Positions 12,311 through 23,224 of a DNA stretch of 64,000 nucleotides are shown piece after piece. Below the pieces are notes generated by a model that ran no database searches, was not told the DNA's origin, and worked only from the letters and a program-made list of their open reading frames with translations. Location of the stretch: contig NC_053183.1 of NCBI RefSeq assembly GCF_905163445.1, forward strand, positions 806,001-870,000. The letters are read 5' to 3'. The DNA comes from Pararge aegeria (Eukaryota; Arthropoda; Insecta; Lepidoptera; Nymphalidae). Each line of letters begins with the position of its first letter. The stretch's first letter is position 1. Both the position numbers and the translations under genes were made by a program.

Positions 12311-13768
12311 GTTTTATATAAACTTTGAACTCATTGAGAGACATCTCAAAGATTGCGATGCAATCACTGCGTAGAAATGAACCAAGAAGAGTTTCAGTTC
12401 TAAAGATAATGCTTACAGTAAAACCAGTCTATCTACGCTTTTTCTTTTTACAGCTAGAAAATCCTCGCTACAAAATAAAGTGTTTTCTTCCAAACAAATT
12501 AATATTTTAACGCATCCTGAAAAGTTATCGTAGACACATGAGCGTTAACTGTTTATTTATTTTTTACAACTGTTTATTTATGTTGTAAATATTTCTTGCC
12601 CAAAATAGATAAAATGGTTGGACTGAAGAAACAGTATAGTTATGAACATTTGCCTATTTAACTTACCTACCAAAACAGGGGAAGAATCAGTCGCTTTAAA
12701 ACTTTACTCTACAGATACGTAGGAAGAGGACTTTATAATGAAACGGGTAACCAGAAATTTTGCGCTACAAATGGAAAAATATTTTTATTTTCCTTGTATT
12801 ATTTATTCTTACTCGTATATACGTCGTAACGCTAGAGCGGGTTTTTTTTATAATGGTAACGACATGACTAGATAAAATATAATTCAATTTAATCAGTTAC
12901 TTCATAAATTCTTCTTTTAATAATATAATGTTATGCTCATTGTTGAGTTTAATTTGAATGTGGCCTAGTCAAACTGTCAGTCTGAAATATAATATTTTTA
13001 TTTATTTTTATAAATTACTCCTACTCGTATATATTTTGAACACTTTAGGGAATTAAATATCATCAGATTAAAAATATAAGTGTTTAACGCATATATTTTG
13101 TAATTTGAACTGTTATTTCCGTATAATTTGCAACTGTTTTAATCATTTTTGCAAACAATTACTTTTATATCTGCCGAGTATGGTAAAACGGAATAGCCAT
13201 GGGCCTAAGATCTCGAATACCGATAAAAACAAATGCGCAAACTCGGGTAAGAACACGAAATGTAAATATATAAAATTTAAACGCACCAAAACGAGAAATT
13301 TCTCTGTTTTGGAAGTCGCTTTTAAAATAGTACAGTTAGTATACGACATGTGCAGGTTAGTGTATAAATAGTGGGCCTACTACAACGTCCCTGGTAAGGC
13401 CGGCCATTTCCGCGCTCCATTCACGCGCACGGTCGCGGCGAGTTCCGGTGCCGCCGGCATGTACCTGCCGACAGAGTATTGAAGGGCAGAGCAGCTAATG
13501 GGATGTCTTAAGACGTGTTTATCTAGTGATGCGTTGGAAAGAACAATTCTTTACCATTATTGATTTTAAAATCCTTAACACCTGGCTAAAACAGTACATG
13601 TTCCTTAATAGTACATGATTGTATAATTTATTTGGTCTATCATTCCACATTAAAACACCTCGTAGCTTAAAACCCTAAAATCACACATGTAACTATGATC
13701 ATAATCTCACTACAATATAATTTCTGTCGCAATAAAAGTACCTTTTATAGGCTTATTTATATATTGAA
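12311..13768. other. No gene recognised; short duplicated AT-rich words
   Basis: Very AT-rich. Two related segments (about 12780-12825 and 12990-13030) share TTTTTATTT...TTATT and ACTC(C/G)TATATA. A GC-rich patch at 13395-13475 could be a regulatory or exonic island, but no signal decides it. Confidence 0.35.
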
Positions 13769-14032
13769 CTAGCTGTTGCCCGCAACTTCGTCTGCGTTTG
13801 ATTTTGTTTTTCAAATCATCTCTACACAAAGTTCGGGCAAAATTAAACACATGTTATAACCTCTATAGTACAAAATATAATTATTTAAATCGGTTATAAT
13901 TTGTCGGAGTTATGGTGTAAAATCGTCAAACACTTTCATCCCCTGTCCCAAAGGAACCGAGCTTAATGTGGGGATAAAAAGTATCCTATATCACTTCTAA
14001 CACTTCCAAGAATATGTGTTCAAAAGTTTAAC
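13769..14032 (-). mobile_element. Helitron-like family A, truncated
   Basis: CTAG at 13769-13772 starts the reversed 3' end (CTAGCTGTTGCCCGCAACTT). Homology runs through TTATAACCTCTATAG, AACCGAGCTTAATGTGGGG and CTTCCAAGAATATGTGTTCA, then stops. The 5' end (TC side) is missing. Confidence 0.65.
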
Positions 14033-14040
14033 CAGTCAGA

Positions 14041-14095
14041 AACCTATTGCAATAACAAAATCATAATAATTAATTTAGCTTCCATGCAATAGGTT
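14041..14095. repeat. 55-bp segment with 11-bp terminal inverted repeats
   Basis: AACCTATTGCA at 14041-14051 is exactly inverted at 14085-14095. It sits between two Helitron-like fragments. It may be a tiny DNA-element relic; no target duplication is evident. Confidence 0.4.
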
Positions 14096-14111
14096 TAAAT
14101 TATAAGAACAG

Positions 14112-14220
14112 CTAGCTGTTGCCCGCTTTATTCGTCAGCGTTTATATACGAATCCCGTGGAAAACCCCGTTTGTTTACCTGGGATAAAAAAAGCGTATAT
14201 TACTCTCTGCCCTTTCAAAA
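14112..14220 (-). mobile_element. Helitron-like element, second subfamily, fragment
   Basis: It begins CTAGCTGTTGCCCGCTTTAT and continues CGTCAGCGTTTATA, CCCGTGG, then GGGATAAAAAAAGCGTATAT. The order is the reverse of 49183-49387. It is followed by an inverted repeat (CTCTTTTACT at 14223-14232, AGTAAAAGAG at 14246-14255). Confidence 0.5.
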
Positions 14221-14260
14221 AACTCTTTTACTAAAATGAAATTTCAGTAAAAGAGATCTT

Positions 14261-15173
14261 AGTATGCTGGATTAAGATGTAAAAAGGAAGAACAAACAAT
14301 CATAAGCATTTATAAAATTCGTTAAGACGTTTCTTGGTCATCGACGGATATAAATATTACTTGTTTTTTTACTACAAGGTTTGACTGAAATCATTTATAC
14401 AGAGGAAAAAACTATGGGGAAAGGCAAATGGAATCGTTGCTGGCTACATTTGCTTACGGGAGGGCCCCAAAATTTTGAACGGCTATTTCGTTTGGAAACT
14501 AGCCAATAAAATACCGCTAATGGCTACATACACAGTGTCAGCGTATAGCCATATAATTTCGATGATTGCAATGAGATAATGACTGAGTAATGACTGACTG
14601 AATGAGTTAGGCGCTGGCTACCGGGGCAAAGCCAAATGGCCTTATTTTCTCGGCAATAATTATTACAACTGTTGTCATGTTTTCAATATTATTACAGTAA
14701 CGTTTACTTATTTTAAATTATAGTACTTTAGAATTTTAGAATGTATTTCAGAAGTTACTTTTAATGGAGAGCGCGTGGCATGCCCATGCCTCTAGCAACC
14801 CATCACTAATGTTGTAGTAAATTTATAAAGTGGGTAAATTATTAAAGTTTTGATAACTATAACTTCATATTTGCCAGGTATTTATGTTCATGACATTGAA
14901 TTGGTGGGTATTTTGATAAAAATACGACTGCAGTATCGATGCAGCTCAGTCCTCCATGGACTCGAACGATGCAAAGATATCTCCCGGTGTCTTAGTCGTT
15001 TATTACGGTCTGAGGGGGGGCTCAAGCTGTCCTTATCCCCTCCTCGTTAGCGCGGGAGCCCCAGCAATCGGCTGGGGTGGTTACTGATGTCCGGGCGGCT
15101 TACAACGGTTTCCCCAAGCGTCTAACAAAGCCAACAAGAGGGACATGCCGTGCTGGCATTTAGTATGGGTATA
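14261..15173. other. No feature recognised
   Basis: AT-rich DNA with a GC-richer tract at 14930-15150. No repeat family or exon could be supported. Confidence 0.35.
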
Positions 15174-15181
15174 CCCGCTTT

Positions 15182-15375
15182 CAATGGCGTGCATAGAGGG
15201 TATGCACAGGGTATGCCGATGATATAAAATTAAATAAAATCTCCAGTAAGAGTTATAAATACTTGAGGGTAGGATTTTTATAACTCTTACAATGACTGTT
15301 CTTAAGTTTTTTATAGCTTGAACTGGAGATTTTCTTCATTTTATATCCTCTGCATACCCTCTATGAACGCCACTG
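15182..15375. mobile_element. hAT-type MITE with long inverted ends
   Basis: The left end CAATGGCGTGCATAGAGGGT and the right end (reversed) CAGTGGCGTTCATAGAGGGT begin inverted repeats of about 70 bp. Flanking octamers CCCGCTTT (15174-15181) and CCTGCTTT (15376-15383) match at 7 of 8 positions. 8-bp duplications and CA...TG termini are characteristic of hAT elements. The 194 bp has no transposase and would need one supplied in trans. Confidence 0.8.
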
Positions 15376-15664
15376 CCTGCTTTAGAGGGAAGAGTCCCAC
15401 ATAACCTCTGTCCTGTCCAAGGGTCGGAGATAGCAATTAAGCGTTTTTCGCACCACGTCAAAACAGAAAAAGGGCCGCCCAAGCCGAATGCAAAACCAAT
15501 AAATCGCAAAATCACTTGGATGACCAATACACAGTTAAGCCGCCGTAAGAATTACTATAAGACTAAACTGTTAATGTTGTCTTAAATACCGTTTAAGTAC
15601 ACCTCATAAATGCAGTGTTAGCATCCTTTTGCTGAAAGATCACAGTATACGCTTACCGTAAGAG

Positions 15665-15800
15665 AGTATGAATTAATGAATCAATACAATTTTATTGCAC
15701 GCAAAAAGAAGGTAGGTACACAAAAAAATAGAAAAATAACACAGAGTATACAATTCGGCGGCCTTATCGCTCAAGGTAGCGCTCTCTTTCAGGCAACTAA
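15665..15800 (-). mobile_element. 3' UTR fragment of a CR1-like LINE
   Basis: Reversed, the segment contains GTTGCCTG, then GAGCGATAAGGCCGCC, and an AT-rich end. This is the same block found downstream of the LINE reverse transcriptase at 33425-33465 and, reversed, at 52846-52975. Severely 5'-truncated. Confidence 0.6.
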
Positions 15801-17409
15801 TGACGTAGAAAAATAGTACCGAAAAAGAGGTGAATCCATCAACTAAATAAATTTCTGTATGTTCAATTTGTAAGTTAAACAGCGTCTTAAATCACATCAA
15901 GTACTTTAATTAAATAACATATTTATTCAAGTATTCCAGTAAATAGGTTTCCGTTGTTATTAATTGTACCCGTAACTGGAGGGTAATTCCATTAGCACAG
16001 TGGGCATGCGTGTACTAAAAACTGTATTTAATTAAGGCAATTAAAACAATCATCGCGTAAATTAACCGTAATTTACGAGGTACTTCAAGATCCATTCCGA
16101 TCTTTAAATTGCTTGGCAGTTGGGTTTTTGGGCATTTTGTTCAATTTATGAAAAACAAAAGAATAAATAATAATCCAAATGTCAGCATCGTTCTTCACGT
16201 GAATCGTCATTGCGTTTAGAATGTTAGTCCGTAGCGCTTTTAAACCAAAAAAGTTAAACCGTTGGGTAAGGATGGAGGGACATTTGATTGAAAACCGTTA
16301 CTGTAAGAATAATGATTGTCTAATTATTGCCTCACGGCTGGCTCTTAGGCCTCAGAGGGCTATAGAGCTTAGACCCACCAAGCGGCGCTCACGCAACTGG
16401 GTCACACACATATACAACTAACCTTACATACAACATGTTACCGAATTACAAAATAAATATAGGAATCACTCTGTAAAAATATTAAATCAAAAGCAGCATA
16501 TTTATTTTTCCATACAAACAAATTAAAGTGTTAACTTATGAAAACCCGTTTTGAAACTAAAAGAACGACGCGCGCATAGTACCTACATACGCAACGCGAC
16601 GCGTACCTAATAAAGAGTCAGGAGTCACATGATTTTAGTTTCGCATGCTATGTTAGGGCTGTATCTGATTTCTTTCAGTCAAAACTATGGCAGTGGTTTA
16701 ATCAAAAACTATTAGTTTTCGGTTTCACAGATAAGTCTCGAGATACAGTAATGTACCTCTAAAGCCTGTGAACTATTATTTCGGTTTTCATGTGCAAATT
16801 GTATAGGTATTACATTATAAATTATTTGCCATGGGTAAAGTGGGGCCGTACGTTTTAGATAGGTCTAATTTAGTTGGGTTTATTTTACGTTTTTCCATGT
16901 TATTAAAACGAGATGATTTTTTGGAGTAAAACAAAAACTTGTTTTTTTTTTAAAGACCGCTTCAAGCGAAAAAAAGTTCAAAAGAAACTGAACAATCGTT
17001 CAAAAGAGGATGTTTACAAAATAAACAGTGCAACCGAGCGCGCTGTTTTGGATTATGTTCGTTTACGGCTCGCTTTTAAATCTTTTGATCTACCTTGTCT
17101 GATGTCAAGGAGACGTTGTATAAATGATTCAGGAGTTATGGGATCAAAAAATCGTAATTTCAGTTAAGAGGCGCCCTTTTAAAAATCTCTTTGCCGATTA
17201 CATTTTAAACTGTTTTGCAAAAAGGCGAAGGCTTTGAAGACAAGCAAGGTTTAGTAAATACTAAACTTATTTAGAGCATCGTCGCTAGGTTGCTTGGCTA
17301 TCAGTATTGCTCCATCTAATTCCTCCCCACCTTTTTACCACTGAACATCTAGGCATGCAACGTATCGTAATTGATATCTCATGGGCAAAATGCGTGCGTG
17401 GAAACTTCC
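15801..17409. other. No feature recognised
   Basis: AT-rich sequence with short open frames (for example 16221-16421 and 16913-17167) whose composition follows the local base bias. No motif supports them as genes. Confidence 0.35.
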
Positions 17410-17500
17410 TTGTTTCCATTACGTACTGTTAAGACTTCGAATGCTCTTCCGGCTTCCATGTTAAACAATTCCGTTTTGCTACCTCTATCTCTAATCACGC
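17410..17500 (+). pseudogene. Possible LINE reverse-transcriptase C-terminal remnant
   Basis: The frame reads RTVKTSNALPASMLNNS, which resembles the 'R(T/S)xxLWNxLPxxV' motif near the end of CR1- and Jockey-type ORF2 proteins, with Trp replaced by Ser. Neighbouring sequence is too decayed to extend the match. Chance similarity is possible. Confidence 0.3.
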
Positions 17501-18639
17501 TGAGCTCTTATCAAAAACGTCTCTGTTTCTTATCGTATTTTTGCCTCAAATTTGAGGATAGTGGCTCCCATGAGAAAATGTTTTGCTTATAATGACGAAT
17601 ATACTTGAGGCAGTGATAGTTTTTGAGTGCTTATTTATTTTGACTAACATTCGGTCAAAACTCAAAATAAATTATTTAGTAGACCTTCTACTATACTTTA
17701 TCCCTTTGGTTCTTTTGATACATCACATTTTATTACTGTTCTAATGTCGTAAATATTAATATCCGAATATAAAAAAGTTTATTAATCATAAATCTTGACA
17801 TACTCATATAATATTGTCAATATTGCGACTAATAAAACTGTGACAAACTTGGTAAGAACAAGTATTAAGTAGTTACTATATTTCGTGATGAGATATTTAG
17901 CGAGGGTTTTGCCTTATATTATTAAAAGCGACATAAGAAATGTTACCATATTACAGACTAGCTGACTCCTATTACTTAATTCAATAATATTCATGGGGTT
18001 AAAAGTAGCCCGAATCTGACCCCAGTAGGAAACATAATAAAACCTTTTAGGTATGCGTATTTTGCCCGATGACACAGTTTTTGAAGTTACACTTCTTTAG
18101 CGGCGTTAGAAAAAAATCATGGGAGTGAAATTATACGATTTTCCGAACGAAATGCGCGCGCACATGGTTACACGATTTTAACAGGATGAAGGTAGATGCG
18201 AAACCGAGTGATAGGGGAACACATCGTCCGCCAGCTAACTTTTTACGATGCGCGCACACTCTGTCACAAAAAACCGGCACCCTGAAGATAGCTATAAGGT
18301 TTGGTAGTGAACACTTTCAATTGTCAAAGTCTGTGGGCTCATTTTGGTGATTTAATTTATTCAATTGAAGAAAAATTTCATATTTTAATGTTCAGTAAAA
18401 CTTTGTGGTTCGGTAATGAGATAACTAGATAATGCGTTATAATAAAACTTTGTAATGTATTAAATACTTTTTTTCTATTGTTAGTGTCGTTTTCTCTACC
18501 AACGTAGAATAAGGATACAATTTTTGAAAAGTTATTTATCTTGTTACTCCAAACAAATATAACTTCTAACGCGTGTAGGTAAGTATACACACGTTTTTTT
18601 AAGTGCACAATAAATGTAATATTTTTATTGTAAAAAGAT
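17501..18639. other. No feature recognised
   Basis: AT-rich DNA. A GC-richer patch (about 18140-18290) carries no assignable motif. Confidence 0.35.
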
Positions 18640-18925
18640 ACCGTGGGATATTCGTCAAATATCCCTCCAAGACCAACGTCTTCGAACAGTGCGTGTTGCC
18701 AGTGATAAACTATGGCTCCAAAACATGGTCGCTAACTATGGGCCTCACAAGAAGGCTCAGAGTCACTCAGCGGGCGATGGAGAGAGCTATGCTCAGAGTA
18801 TCTCTGCGTGATCAGAAATGCTCCGACATAGCTCAACGAGAAAGAAGAAACCCGTGGAATTTAGAACTCCCTACAAAAGACCTATGCCCAGCTGTGGACG
18901 TTGATACGATGAACAAAATACCGAA
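18640..18925 (+). pseudogene. RTE-type LINE reverse transcriptase relic with 3' end
   Basis: The plus-strand frame from 18603 contains CVLPVINYGSKTWSL and RRLRVTQRAMERAMLRVSLR. These match the conserved C-terminal RT region of RTE-clade LINEs (usual form CVLPV-TYG-ETW, then LRVTQRAMERAMLG). It then runs into AAAGACCTATGCCCAGCTGT, the usual 3'-end sequence of lepidopteran RTE elements. Only about 60 of roughly 1000 ORF2 codons remain and the piece between RT tail and 3' end is shortened. It is a dead 5'-truncated copy. Confidence 0.75.
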
Positions 18926-19216
18926 TTTGCCGGCTCCTCTAAACATATTTACATCCCGGTTTCCCTCACGTAATAATTTAGAATAACCCGTATACCTTTT
19001 CAGTAATACGTTGTCCAAATTTCACGTATCGGTATTTAGTTTATTAGGTCAGCTTAGCATGAAAATATTGACACACCAAATATTGGCCGTTATTACCAAA
19101 CCACCGAATTGTCTAGTTTAATACATTTAGTTTGCAAACTATCTGTTCAGTTTAAACGGGTTAAGTCGTAATATATACCGGTTTTCCAGATGGGTCTAGA
19201 ATTGGTATCATATATG

Positions 19217-19478
19217 AGTGGGTAGGACTTCGACTTCACTTTCTGGGAGCCGAGTTCAAATCCCAGCACACGTATAACTTTTCTAATAAAATATCAGTGA
19301 ATGAAAAACATCGTGAGGAAACCTACATGCCTGAGAATTCTCCATATTGTACTCAAAGGTATGTAGAGTCCACCAATCCGCACTAGGCCAACGTGGTGGA
19401 CTACGGCCTTAACTTCTTCTCATGGTGGGAGGAGAAACGTACACTATAGTGGGCCGGTAATGGGTTGAAATAATTTTA
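19217..19478 (+). mobile_element. SINE (GAT-tail family), near full length
   Basis: A head with GTGGGTAGGACTTCGACTTC and the B-box-like GAGTTCAAATCCC is followed by the complete body through GTCCACCAATCCGCACTAGG to TATAGTGGGCCGGTAATGGG. It retains both internal promoter boxes. Confidence 0.8.
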
Positions 19479-20016
19479 ATGATTATTATTACTGGATAAG
19501 TATCTATACTAAGTCTATTTGTATATTTCAAGCTATTTTCTGGTTCGGTTCAATATATGTATATCAATATACTCATAGTAAGGGTGCTTGAGGAACAGGT
19601 TTTGTCGCCGGCCGTCTGCCGGGCGTGTTGTTAACGAGCGACCTGCTCGGAACTGGTACTAATAAAACGCTTTGCCATGCGAGTAAGGGCCTCTAAGCTT
19701 AGTTATGGTAGCCCATAAATCTATACTGCTGCAGAAATCGGTAGGTTACAACGAAAATATCGGGCAGACGCAAAGAAAAGGCCTCCCTCCACCTTTACCA
19801 ATGAAACACTAAGCGATGATCTACTATTTATTTTTCAGTGTCAGATATTAAATTTTTTTTTTTAGTTAATTGACGTATCAAGCAGATAATCCACGTGATG
19901 ATTAATGAAAAACCATCGCCTATAAAACGAACAACACTACGTGGGGCATGCAAAGGAACGCGTCCTCCAAGTTCCAGTTTCCGGTTTCCAAGGAACCATC
20001 AACCTAAGGCCTATAT

Positions 20017-20150
20017 GTTAAGCCTCATGTGCCTGTAATTACACTGGAAACCGCGCCCTTAAAACCGGAATCCCGCAATGACTCTCGGCAGCAGAAAGAG
20101 GCACGGCGGTAGTAGTACCGGACGAGCTCATTCACAAAAAGCTCTAAACA
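20017..20150 (+). repeat. Interspersed repeat family F, copy 1
   Basis: GTTAAGCCTCATGTGCCTGT, AATTACACTGG, AAACCGGAATC, GCAGCAGAAAGAGGCA and CAAAAAGCTCT recur in order at 45286-45430 and, reversed, at 60496-60630. Probably a retroelement 3' segment. Confidence 0.6.
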
Positions 20151-20208
20151 CCAAAGTATTTTTTACAACAATCAGGTACGTGTTATACACACTACCATTT
20201 TACCTCAA

Positions 20209-20430
20209 CATCATCATCGTATCAACCCATTACCGGAACGTTACAGGGCACTGGTGACCAAGTGCCCTGTAACGTGCTGCCCCTTAATGAGAAGGTTAGG
20301 TAGGCCGCAGTCAACACGGTGGCCAAATGAAGATTAGTGGACTACACACGCCTTTGAGAATATTACGGAGAACTCTCAGGCATGTAAGGATTCCTCACGA
20401 TAATTTCCCACACCGTTGAAGCAAGTGACA
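20209..20430 (-). mobile_element. SINE (GAT-tail family), minus copy with internal micro-inversion
   Basis: It begins with the reversed tail CATCATCATCG and ATCAACCCATTACCGG. Inside, 20238-20252 (ACGTTACAGGGCACT) and 20261-20275 are perfectly inverted 15-mers. Other copies have a single AGGGCACGGGTCTCCTCCCA-type sequence here, so this copy gained an inverted duplicate. The body then continues through GTGGACTACACACGCCTTTG to the head-proximal region. Confidence 0.75.
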
Positions 20431-20439
20431 TTTGTCAAT

Positions 20440-20790
20440 GTCAAAGTCAAGTCAAATATTCATTTAATCAAATACGCACATAGATACGACGGCACTTCTG
20501 ATGCGTACATTACATGTAAAATATAACATAGGAGTGAGTTGATGGCGATAAATAAATTCGTCAACTTAAAAGTAAAGCTACGAGGGTTCTAAACGCGCCT
20601 TGGTCTAAGAAGATGCCCACAACAAACTTAGCCGGTTGTTATTCTTTTTTGGTTATCACCATCTCACATTGTCATTTAAAAAACTATTAAAGATGCAAAC
20701 TGGTTCGAGCAATAATTTACACTCAAGCATTTTTATCGTTGACGTAGTCCTTAATACTATAATAGGACTTTTCTATGTGCTTACGTTTAA
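20440..20790 (+). repeat. Interspersed repeat family E, copy 2 (longer)
   Basis: It starts CAAAGTCAAGTCAAATATTC and contains TAAAGCTACGAGGGTTCTAA, ACGCGCCTTGGTCTAAGAAG, CAACAAACTTAGCCGG and GGTTATCACCATCTCACA. It is colinear with 12087-12310, which lacks the first 100 bp. Confidence 0.6.
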
Positions 20791-20842
20791 TTACGGTATT
20801 TATTGTAAAATTGTATACAATTTGTTTTAACTGAATTTTGAA

Positions 20843-20902
20843 TTACTTGAAACCCACATAACTAACGGCCCTCCGAAAGTGAAGCCGAAGTCCTAACCAC
20901 TT
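20843..20902 (-). mobile_element. SINE head fragment
   Basis: Reversed, it reads GTGGTTAGGACTTCGGCTTC then ACTTTCGGAGGGCCG, the tRNA-like start of the GAT-tail SINE. The body is absent. Confidence 0.55.
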
Positions 20903-21227
20903 TACTTTCAAAATTAAAATTAAAAATAAAAAACACTATAATCCGTTCGCGACGCTAACAAAGCTCGACAATAGCATGAATCAGTCTGCTTACCGACTTG
21001 ATTGCTAATGAAGTACGCCGATGCCTGAGCGTCGCACCACCCCATTAGCACTTAGCTTCCAATCTCATCTCAAGCGATTACACTTCAATGAGCGGCGAAT
21101 GCACGCAGCATCCTGTTTGAGATAATAATTTTGGACTAGTTGCCAGCCGTAGACCTCACCTTAGGTGATTAATAATCAATATATCAATAGGGATGTTGTT
21201 CACACTTGTCAACACGATACGATAAAA

Positions 21228-21726
21228 AGCTCCGTGGCGTAGCGGTTTTAGTTGGGAGGTCCTTTTTTTTTTTTTTGTGTTCCTTCCTTTTTTCCTTCGA
21301 CATTGGGATCGAAGACTGTTCTAAGTCGATACTCAATATGCTACGTGGATTGCATTCTGGTTTTTTTTTTTTATGCAACTTCTACATTGTGCAAAGTCTA
21401 CAACCGGGTACCTACTACAATATCTTAACTATTAAGACCTTAGATTAAAATTTTTATTTATCAAATACGTTAACTTTTTCTTTTTTTTTTCTGGGAGGTC
21501 CCTCGTCGTACTGGTCTGGTCTGGTGGGAGGCTTCGGCAATGGTAATGTTACCGACAATGCCTATAATGCAAACTCGCCGCCAAGCGAAGCCTACGTTCT
21601 GGTAAAAATCTTTTAGGGGCGTGAGTTTAATATAACTGCCATATCCCTAACAGGTTAGTCCGTTAGTATCTCAAGACTTCATCATCAGTAACCAGAAGGT
21701 GAGAGTTAAGTAAAAAGCTAACTAAT
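21228..21726 (+). mobile_element. tRNA-derived SINE family 3, interrupted by another insertion
   Basis: The A-box region CCGTGGCGTAGCGG is at the start. The element is interrupted at 21263-21491 and resumes with TGGGAGGTCCCTCGTCG, CGCCGCCAAGCGAAGCCTAC, TTTAATATAACTGCC, CTAACAGG and GACTTCATCATCAG. Its body matches the copies at 23225 (minus), 40689 and 57650. Confidence 0.65.
21263..21491 (-). mobile_element. Poly(A)-tailed short insertion with perfect 10-bp target duplication
   Basis: TGGGAGGTCC at 21253-21262 is exactly repeated at 21492-21501. Read on the minus strand, the insert ends in a run of about 14 A directly before the duplication, the signature of LINE-mediated retroposition. Its sequence (TGTTCCTTCCTTTTTTCCTT on the plus strand) has a relative at 38688-38890. 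No A/B boxes or coding sequence seen; the source RNA is unknown. Confidence 0.75.
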
Positions 21727-21778
21727 TGTAGATAACAAAAAAAATAACAATAAATAAGCTCTAATTAGTTGCTGTGAA

Positions 21779-21850
21779 TTTAAGTAGGAGGTACCGGGTT
21801 CGATTCCTGGCAGGGACAATTTGGGAATTTCAAATTTCTTAATTTCTGAA
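21779..21850 (+). mobile_element. SINE family 3, head fragment
   Basis: GTGAATTTAAGTAGGAGGTA followed by the B-box CGGGTTCGATTCCTGG and AGGGACAATTTGGGAATTTC matches the 40720-40775 part of the complete head. Confidence 0.6.
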
Positions 21851-21930
21851 CCATTCGAGAATTATCAGCAAAAGTATTTCCGATTATTAAGATATTTAGA
21901 ATTCGATTCGTAAAGTAATATTTTTACAAT

Positions 21931-22405
21931 CAGCAAGGCTAGCATGGGCAGGAGGCATTATATCCCCGGGGAGATGATAAAAATGTATCTTCTCCCACAG
22001 CTTTATCTACTCTCAGAGCACTGGCGCACAAGAGGAAATATAAGCAGTAAAAATTTAGGTATATTATTCATAAAAATATTCATCAGTTATCTTAGTAGGT
22101 AACCCATAACACAAGCGACGCTTACTTTGGGGTTAGATGGCGATTTGTGTACTGTCGCAGTATATTTATATAAATAATGTATCCAAATAATATATATGTT
22201 AAATAATAAACGTGGGTAAACTACTTCTATTCCCTGTTCTAAGAACGGGAACATGGAATCGGAGAAATTTACTTTCGTTATTATTACGCATATATTTATT
22301 GGGATATTATTTCCACTTGTGAGAGTTGATAAAGCTGTGGGAGAAGATACATTTTTATGCTTTCCCCGGGGATATAATTGCCTCCTGTCCATGCTAGCCG
22401 TGCTG
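21931..22405. mobile_element. MITE-like DNA element with ~80-bp inverted ends
   Basis: Left CAGCAAGGCTAGCATGGGCA and right (reversed) CAGCACGGCTAGCATGGACA open inverted repeats that continue through CCCCGGGGA and GATACATTTTTAT/ATAAAAATGTATC to the CTTTATC...GATAAAG blocks (21938-22016 and 22320-22398). The centre holds a Metulj SINE. No clear target duplication, so the superfamily stays open; hAT is possible from the CAG terminus. Confidence 0.65.
22058..22187 (+). mobile_element. Metulj-type SINE, 3' part, nested in the MITE-like element
   Basis: TTCATAAAAATATTCATCAG, ATAACACAAGCGACGCTTAC, TTTGGGGTTAGATGGCGAT and TGTGTACTGTCGCAGTATAT are the standard Metulj 3' landmarks. The head is missing. 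Confidence 0.75.
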
Positions 22406-23224
22406 GGGTCTTATTAGATTCGTCAGGATAATATTTCTTAATCACGATCACATTTTTAAAAAGCCGTATTTTTTAAATAGTTCTCTTTGTGAATCTTGCA
22501 GTAACGACACGTGTAATGATGCAAAATAAATTTCTTATATCGCACATCTGAAACCATGTTGATTTTCTGTTTTAAGGTGTAGAATCGGGGATTAAAGTGA
22601 TATGTGAAAATTCTACTTATCAGAAACGGACGACGACGCAGGCAACCGCTAGTATACTATGTGTAACAGTCACACATGTATGCACAAAAGGATGCAAGCC
22701 GCTGGGCGCGATGTAATTAACAACGAGATCCAAATTAACAGCTGACAGATAACGGCTGTAGTTATAATTAGACATAAGTAATTACTTGTTATATGGAGAA
22801 ATAATTAATTGAACATTTGCCTAGACTGACGTTATAAACTAGGTAATCATTAAATTATAGAACAATGGTCATAATAATAGAAATGATGAAACTAATTGAA
22901 GCGAATTCTGCAGTTGTTGAATTTTGGGGAAGTTATTTATTTCAAAGATCTCTTATAAAGTGTAGCGTAAAGTCGTCTTGTAGCCACGAGTTCGATACTC
23001 GTTTGCGTCAATTTCGGAAATATTACATATTATTTTGATTAAAAAGAATATAGCTTCGTTTAAAAACACTTTGTTATTTATGAGTGTTAATTAAGTATAC
23101 ACGGATTTCCTAGATTTCTCGGCCGATTAAATTTTTTTAAATCCCAAATCTCCCCTGGTGCTCAGTGACGAGACAGCCTAACAGGTGACAAACTAGCTTG
23201 TTTAGAAGTGTGGCAGACATATGA
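22406..23224. other. Unassigned DNA with an isolated B-box-like word
   Basis: Mostly AT-rich. At 22980-23010 the words GCCACGAGTTCGATACTCG resemble a SINE B-box, but no other part of a SINE is recognisable. Confidence 0.35.
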
